Source: Oscheius onirici (taxonomy: Eukaryota; Nematoda; Chromadorea; Rhabditida; Rhabditidae). Taken from it: a stretch of 64,000 bases of DNA. Positions 58,005 through 64,000 of the stretch are shown in pieces. How positions within the stretch are numbered: position 1 is the first letter of the stretch; the number at the start of each line of letters is the position of its first letter. Location of the stretch: contig OW051470.1 of NCBI GenBank assembly GCA_932521025.1, forward strand, positions 5,318,501-5,382,500, in the 5' to 3' direction. The notes under the pieces are model-generated. The model saw only the letters and a program-made list of their open reading frames with translations, did not search any database and was not told the origin of the DNA. Made by a program: the position numbers and the translations under genes.

Positions 58005-58474
58005 CAGAGATGTGCGGGAATGAAATTCCCGCGGGAACGCGGGAGTGAAAATGGTCACGGGATTCCCTTCCCGCGTCCCGCGGGAATAATTTTTGAGACC
58101 AAGAATTCCCGCGGGAATTTTCATGATTCACGCGGGAAAATTCAGATCAAGGGAGGACCAAGTTTTTCGTCAAAATATGGCGTATTTTTTCTGTCATCGG
58201 CTTAGAACTGCCCTTTTGACTATTAGCCTGTTGAAAATCAGCGCGAAAATTAGTTGCATAACGAAAACCCGACGAAAATAAGTGAAATTAGCGTTTTTGA
58301 AAAATTCCTGCGATTCCCGTCATTCCCGCGGGAAAAACTGCTTCTTACGGGAGTATTCCCGCGGGAACACGGAAATAAAAGTGAGCACGGGATTCCCTTA
58401 CGCGGGATGCGGGAAAAATTTTTGAGACTAAACATTCCCGTGGGAATTTTTTTGGCCATCCCCGCACATCTCTG
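58005..58474. mobile_element. hAT-like MITE with 8-bp target-site duplication
   Basis: TIRs CAGAGATGTGCGGG / CCCGCACATCTCTG bound a 470-bp element rich in TTCCCGCGGGAA motifs. It is flanked on both sides by GGCTATAT (57997-58004 and 58475-58482), an exact 8-bp duplication as made by hAT-type transposases. No transposase frame is present. A solo end is at 19440-19502. Confidence 0.9.
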
Positions 58475-58597
58475 GGCTATATCCCTGCACAATATCAGCC
58501 CAAGCCATCGGATAGTTTTCTCAAACACTCGCTTCCCAACTTTAAAAAAAAACACCATCCTAGCAGACGTAATATTTTCCGAGGTGTGTTCTATGTT

Positions 58598-58702
58598 ATA
58601 TATGTTGCAGTTCAAATTGACCAGCCGTTCAAATTGACCACACTAGTTCAAATTGACCAGGTCAATTTGAACTAGTTCCGGTCAATTTGAACTGCAATAT
58701 AT
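58598..58702. repeat. Compact inverted repeat of TTCAAATTGACC units
   Basis: The left half carries three copies of GTTCAAATTGACC. The right half carries GGTCAATTTGAAC twice, ending CTGCAATATATA opposite TATATGTTGCAG. It behaves as a small MITE of about 105 bp with internal tandem units. Confidence 0.8.
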
Positions 58703-61005
58703 ACTTGGTTTCAGTTCAAACAGCATCTTGGCCTATCTTAAAGCGTAACCCCTTTCCGGCGGCAATTTGTATCCACACAAATCCCGCTGGAGCATGATTC
58801 ATTGTTGCCGGGTAATTGAACAGAAAAGAAAACAAAACAGCCATGATAATATTGTATTATGGTAGAACATGGAGGAAATTGAAGGAGGAGTATCGACTGG
58901 TGCTAAGAGACAATTGCGTAGCCTCTTTCTAACAGTATATGTTCAACACTCAGACATCCACAGGTCGTTTTTTGAAAGTCAAGTATAGTTTTTTGCCTCC
59001 CACTCTGTCCCCAGTGGTTTTTCTTCTGATGTGATGGCATTGAGATGGATGACTCTCGACGTGGACACTGCTCATGATTGACTCACTACCAACCGGCTAT
59101 CCATCACTGTCGACATCGACTTTCAGAAGAAGGAAAGGGTAAACATGCCGTGATTATAAAGTCAGATAAAGGACGGATACGGGAGGAAGAAGAAACCCGA
59201 TCTGTCTCCTTTGGGAAAACGGGCAAGCATGAGCAATAACAGTAAGTCACAGGTTCCGAGTTTATTGTTTGTTATCATAGTTCTGTTATGCGAGTCTTCT
59301 CTCAATGACGTTTTCCATAATCAGAAGTTCTTCTTCTGGAATAATCGAGTTTCCGAAGAGAGACAGCTCTGATCTCTGAGTGTTGGCAGAAAATGGGTTG
59401 TCTTTACTCCGATGAGCACAGTTCCGTCTACACTTCTTAAACCGTCTCTGGAATACGAGTTGTGAAATTGAATGACGGCTGTCAGGCGGACATTGTTGAG
59501 AAGAAAGAACTTTGCAAACCCAATAAATAAGATTGAAATACGATTTTATACAGCTTCGATGTAATCAGATTTTTTTTGTTATTCTCATTGTCCAGAATTG
59601 CTTAACGTCAGTATGATGAGGTCTCCCCCTCCCTCGTTGAGAGGAGAGAGTGTCTCCTGGCTCGGAGAGAGCAGAGACGAGTGAGGATCGATGCCGGCAC
59701 TCCACACAAGGCAACCCAGTAGTCCTCTCGATGAGCAGACCCCGTGATTTATCTATCTTATTCTTTTTTTTTGGTCGGTTGTTTGGTTACCCTCAACCCA
59801 GGAAAGCTAATCTACACCTCAGTAATTGAATGTCATCTCGCTATCAGGCCCCTCAGATGCACCCGCTCGCCAAAGGCTTGAATAACGGGAGAATACTTTG
59901 CTTTACTTTAAATTAAATGTCAATACCGTCAGCAACAGATTCGCTCTAGGCATTTCCATGTGATTTTAGTCAATCTTGTTCAAAATAAATACCGTTTGAT
60001 CTGTATCATGCTAGTCATTTAACAGTCTTTATATACGTCCTATTTCTTGTTTGTAGATCACATGTTATCGTTAGAAGAAACTCTGAAAATGTAAAGTAAG
60101 AACAGTCGTAATCATTGGCTTCCTCCTTGGCAACCATTGGATCTCGCGCAGGCTCCCTCGGAATTACAAATGAGAAAGAGGAGGGAATTAGTCAGAAACG
60201 GCACTTCCTAAACTCATTAGGCGTCCGCTCGAAGAGACCATCGATCCCGAAGGAAAAGTCGGGAAAAGGCTGTTTTGCCGTAAGAGACTCATTCAAGACA
60301 AATGAAGTTGTCTAGAAATTAACCATGAATACAATACTTCTTGGTTCTTGGAACATCACTCCCCCACACAAGTTTCTCACCAAAACAGGCATGAATCGAG
60401 GAGATGAAGATGTCTTTAGATTTCTTGCTTCTTTTGTTTCGATTCAGTTAGCAGCTTTCCTTAACCGACTTTAGCTGTCTGTTGACGTGACATTTCGAAT
60501 TCCTCTGAGTTTCATTCTCTTCCCAATATCTCCTTCCTATCTCACAACAATCCAATAGGAAGTCCTCATTTCCGCTGTTTTTTTCTCCAATAAAATATAC
60601 TTTTGAGGCCTCTCGGCGTGTATGCGTCGCGTGGGGTCTCGACTTGGACACAATAGAAGGCTCACGGGCATCTTCCTCAAGGTTCGTTTCGAATACTTTT
60701 ATTGGCTCTAGTTAGCAGTGTTTCTTCTGCCGGAAACAGACCTAATTCGTTAAAGTTGCAGCTATTCGCGGTTGAATAAAGTGTATGTGAGGAGAAGATC
60801 AGCTCACACCGAATCACCTCCTCATTCTAGCAGGTATACTTTGTGTGAAGAAGAGAGAATATGACCGAAGAGTATGAAGAAAATATGTGTATGGAGAAGA
60901 GAGAATATGAGCATTTCATGACGCGGGAAGACCTCTTTGCATGAATAAGAACTCTCGCAAAATAGATGCACATCCCTTTAACAAGTCAGCTGACATCTTT
61001 TGCAG
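58703..61005. promoter_or_regulatory. Gene-free region upstream of the CDK5 activator exons
   Basis: About 2.3 kb with no supported exon. The first exon of the p35 gene, with its start codon, should lie here. ATGAGCAATAACA|GTAAGT at 59229 is a tidy start-donor pair but ends in the wrong phase for the exon at 61006. No repeat of note. Confidence 0.35.
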
Positions 61006-63177
61006 CAATCTCGATCGTCTTCTCATGGGAGCCAGTCTTTCTTCACCGCCGCCACATCGGCCACCAACTTCGGTACGTTCATAAATTATTCAATCAGTAA
61101 GAAACAGGTACAGGTGTGTAACCATCTCTTCTCTCCTCCAGATGCTCCCATCTATCTCAACAAGAGACAGTCGGTCTTGGCTCAAGGATGGAATTGGGGA
61201 AGAAAGAGCATTCAGCCCGTGGCGCGGAAACATCTAGCCAAGGCTAATGGTGAGTACAACCAATGTGAAATCCCTTCAAAATGGAAATTTTTCCATTAGA
61301 GACTCGAACTGACTCATTCAGATCTTCTGAGTTCCCGCAGTTCGGACAGTATCTCCAGCTATCGCAGTGCTCGAGACCTTCCCTATACTAAAATGCCCGT
61401 CACTCTGGACAATAATCAGAACTACAAAGGCTTTGAGCCAGATACTACAGTAATCCCAAACTTCTACAGTATTCGGGAGGAGATGAGAAGGGAGTTAAAC
61501 TTCCAGAAACAGGATTTTGTTAATAACAATCTTGTCAGTCCGGATGGGCCACAGGCTAAAACACCTGTCTCTCCGACACACACCAATAGGTATGAGAATG
61601 TCACTCAAAAACTCTTTCATTCAGAACTAAACCTTTGATTTTGAACAAGGAAAACTACAAAAACAACGGGATTATCACGAGAGTACAGAAGACGTCTTTG
61701 GGTACCAAGGAGAACGAGGTTACATACAATTTATTGGTTTTGAACATCCGAATTGCAGATTGCTCGTCGGAAAACTGTCGTACAAGCGTCCACATCAGAG
61801 TTGTTACGAGGACTTGGTCACTTCTTGGCACAGTCGAATCCGCCTCGAGACTTTGAACCTGCCCAATTGGTAAGTCTCTTTCAGTCAGTTGGCTTTGTCT
61901 ATTGAGTCATCTAACCCAACACTCTTTTCGAAATGACGCGAGCTATTTAGAATATGATAAGAGATAATATAACTCTTTGGCTGCCATAGACTGTCAAAAT
62001 ACAATTCAAACTTCTGACTGATCCTCCTACTAGACTCTCACTATCTTCTTATTCTTCTGCTGTTTCGATGGCAATTGAGGGATCGCGGACTGTCTTGTTC
62101 GTCTCCCGACTATTCCGACGATACACCCACATTCTTGTCCAACCTATGACGAATGCTGTTCCTAGTGTCACGAAGGAAACGTTTTGTATCTACAGGACCA
62201 GAAAGAGCGCTGTTCTCGTCGTCTAGTCCGAGCTGAAAATCGAGACTTCTGCTCACGATCTCCTGGTCAAACTTTGGCTCCGAGTGTTCCCGCAGTCGTA
62301 GCGGTGTTATTCATTTTCGAAAGAGAAACCTGAAACGGGTTCTGAGAAGACTGCTTTTGGTTCAAAGAAAACAGAACCAACATAATTCTCAAAAAAGTTC
62401 CATTTGACGGATTGGCAGGATGAACAAAGAAGGAACAATCGACCCATGTGGAATCAGAGACGGAAGTAGAAATTGCCTTCTTTCACCAATAAAACTATTG
62501 ACTCCCTCTGAGCATCTGGATACGAAAGTCTTTTTGCAAGTGGAAAAAAGACCATGTCCGTGTCATTAAAAAAGAATGTCTGCCTCGTTTTCCCTTTTAA
62601 TGATGGCGAAAAAGAATTGATTTTAGGTCTCGTGGTTGAGGGCAGTTGATCGAGCCTTGTTGCTACAAGGCTGGCAGGATGTGGCCTTTATAAACCCAGC
62701 TAACCTCGTCTTCGTCTACATGTTGATCAGAGATGTCATTCCAGGTTCGACTATTTCTCTCCCGAATCAGCAGTAATTCCAGACGAGGAAGACATATCTT
62801 CCGTGGACGAACTCCACGCCTGGGTCCTGACGTGTCTCTACATTTCCTATTCGTATATGGGCAACGAGATCTCTTATCCTTTGAAGCCTTTTCTCATCGA
62901 AGTCGTGAGTCTTGTTTATATTGCGAACACGGGATCGGTCGAGCGTGTCTTCGACGGAGAATTAATCTTCGTCGAAGCTAGTTGATCCCCTTTGAGAACG
63001 CGGGAGACAAAACAGAGAATCATTGCAACAAAAAAAATTCAGGACCGCGACAAGTTCTGGAATCGGTGTGTTTCGATAATAAACAGACACAGTGCCGACA
63101 TGCTTCGCCTCAACTCGTCTTCCGTCTTTTTCGGCGAAGTTTTTAACGAATTGAAACGATTTTCTCTCGAACAATAG
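61006..63177 (+). CDS. cdka-1: CDK5 activator p35/p39 homologue (CDKA-1-like), 5' exon not found
   Basis: Regulatory partner that activates the neuronal kinase CDK5. Exons join in phase: [40 protein letters not shown], a Ser/Asn-rich linker, [15 protein letters not shown], then [20 protein letters not shown]. The conserved activator core follows across an intron of about 756 nt: [80 protein letters not shown], and it ends ELKRFSLEQ. The motifs [10 protein letters not shown] and LLLQGWQD...[16 protein letters not shown] are diagnostic. The exon carrying the N-terminal Met (and Gly2 myristoylation site, if present) is upstream and not identified. The listed start is the first visible exon, entered through a TTTTGCAG acceptor. 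Confidence 0.92.
62049..62314 (-). CDS. Probable small single-pass membrane protein nested in a p35 intron
   Basis: Antisense to and inside the intron of about 756 nt in the CDK5-activator gene. Two exons give a protein of about 60 residues: [14 protein letters not shown] joined to [20 protein letters not shown], then [16 protein letters not shown], ending IETAEE. The intron has a GTTTGA donor and a pyrimidine-rich acceptor CTTTCTGGTCCTGTAG. There is one TM helix ([18 protein letters not shown]) with a basic flank after it, the usual layout of small organelle or ER membrane proteins. A TTTCAG acceptor lies 15 nt before the ATG. Family not recognised; a different splice choice gives a soluble 54-residue alternative, so the model is tentative. 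Confidence 0.4.
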
Positions 63178-63216
63178 ATTCTTCCTTCCCTCTGCTGACC
63201 CACGGGTCTTTCTCTT

Positions 63217-64000
63217 TTACTCTCCCAGTGCTTCTTCTTCCAATTCCTGTTTCTGCTTGTCCTGCTCAATTCGATCCTGTAGTTCTGTGAATAGTGCTTA
63301 GATTTTTACTTTGTCCCGACAAACGGTGCTCCACGAATAACACTTCCTTCCTTTACTTTGTCCGAGTAATGAGCGGCTTTCTGACGAGAAATAAACGTTT
63401 TATCAAACAAAAACTCCTAATTGCATCAAATAAATTAACTGTGAAATAGTACAAAAGTTAGCCGAAACAATCGGTTTGCGGAATATACGAAACTGCATAC
63501 AATCACATGTTTTGATAGCATCTGCTTTGACTTCAGAACTTACTTATGAGATCTCATTTTACCGTCTCCTACATCGGCCGAATGCCGGTTGGTATGTTGA
63601 AGTACCTGAAACCAGGATAAGCTGGCTGAAAGAAAGATTAAACTAACCGCGGGTCAAGAGGCATGACATGACTGGCATCAAAATCGACAAGGTAATGTTC
63701 ACACGCAGCGAAAAGCCTGACCCGTCGACGACTCGTTTCGTCCTAAAAGGGAGAAATACACACAAAATTTGACAAAAACATACTGCTGCTGTGCTGACAC
63801 TGAGAGCTCTTTCCTGGGGAGACATGGCCAGCCATTTATCTATTTGCGGCTCCAGGTCTTTTATCAGCTCCGGATGCCGAGATCGGAGGACTTCTTTCAA
63901 GAGATAATTTGCTCGATTTGTTGAGCGGACGTGAACTTCTCCAAGTCCTTCATCGATGGTCAGGATTTCTTCTTGAAGACGTCGGATCAGGCGAAGAGGG
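63217..64000 (-). CDS. Unidentified protein, N-terminal part beyond window
   Basis: Minus-strand exons from the window edge read LRLIRRLQEEILTIDEGLGE, VHVRSTNRANYLLKEVLRSR, ELIKDLEPQIDKWLAMSPQE and RALSVSTAA|DETSRRRVRLF, then AACEHYLVDFDASHVMPLDP. These are helical and charged, with good donor and acceptor sites. The 3' end is uncertain. Candidate last exons (KAAHYSDKVKEGSVIRGAPF; LQDRIEQDKQKQELEEEALG) do not all share phase, so either another donor is used or some are not real. The listed left end is the last candidate stop. I do not recognise the family. It converges with the CDK5 activator. Confidence 0.55.

Overview
The window reads as nematode nuclear DNA. Introns are short (about 40-50 nt) with TTTCAG/TTTTAG acceptors. 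Many start codons lie a few bases behind such an acceptor with no upstream exon, as expected for spliced-leader trans-splicing. The gene content also fits: a PAT-2/INA-1-type integrin alpha, a TAX-4-type CNG channel, multi-Kunitz/EB cysteine-rich proteins and one caudal homeobox gene. No genus can be named. All identifications come from reading translations by eye; no database was searched.

Layout. 1-3.85 kb (-): truncated multi-Kunitz/EB gene. 4.9-6.2 kb (+): TFIIA large subunit. 6.4-7.9 kb (+): FKBP-TPR immunophilin. 8.0-9.6 kb (-): BBS5. 9.8-13.6 kb (-): integrin alpha. 15.7-19.3 kb (+): CNG channel alpha subunit with an antisense tRNA-Gly(CCC) in its penultimate intron. 19.0-20.5 kb: a near-perfect 453-bp inverted repeat carrying the last two channel exons. 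21.3-27.3 kb (+): a complete paralogue of the first Kunitz/EB gene in opposite orientation. 27.4-28.0 kb (-): unidentified small gene. 29.1-30.4 kb (+): SF3B4. 30.9-32.6 kb (+): C2H2 zinc-finger protein. 32.9-33.6 kb (+): GNAT-like protein. 33.7-34.8 kb (-): endonuclease III (NTH1). 35.2-41.0 kb (-): SMG6. 41.8-43.8 kb: transposon debris. 44.0-46.8 kb (-): caudal/CDX homeobox gene. 49.5-50.5 kb (-): ARL6/BBS3. 51.1-52.1 kb (-): EMC7. 52.5-53.2 kb (-): ARPC4. 53.5-55.6 kb (-): AT-hook/RG-rich protein. 55.6-58.7 kb: a cluster of inverted-repeat elements. 61.0-63.2 kb (+): CDK5 activator p35, with a likely small membrane-protein gene nested antisense in one intron. 63.2-64 kb (-): partial unidentified gene.

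Most genes are housekeeping or conserved: transcription (TFIIA), splicing (SF3B4), nonsense-mediated decay (SMG6), base-excision repair (NTH1), actin nucleation (ARPC4) and ER insertion (EMC7). Two genes of the ciliary BBS system (BBS5 and ARL6/BBS3), a sensory-neuron channel and the neuronal CDK5 activator share the window, though not as one operon. The unusual content is structural: the duplicated Kunitz/EB pair, the tandem-exon inverted repeat, nested fold-back elements, and an ARL6 whose catalytic glutamine appears to be alanine.
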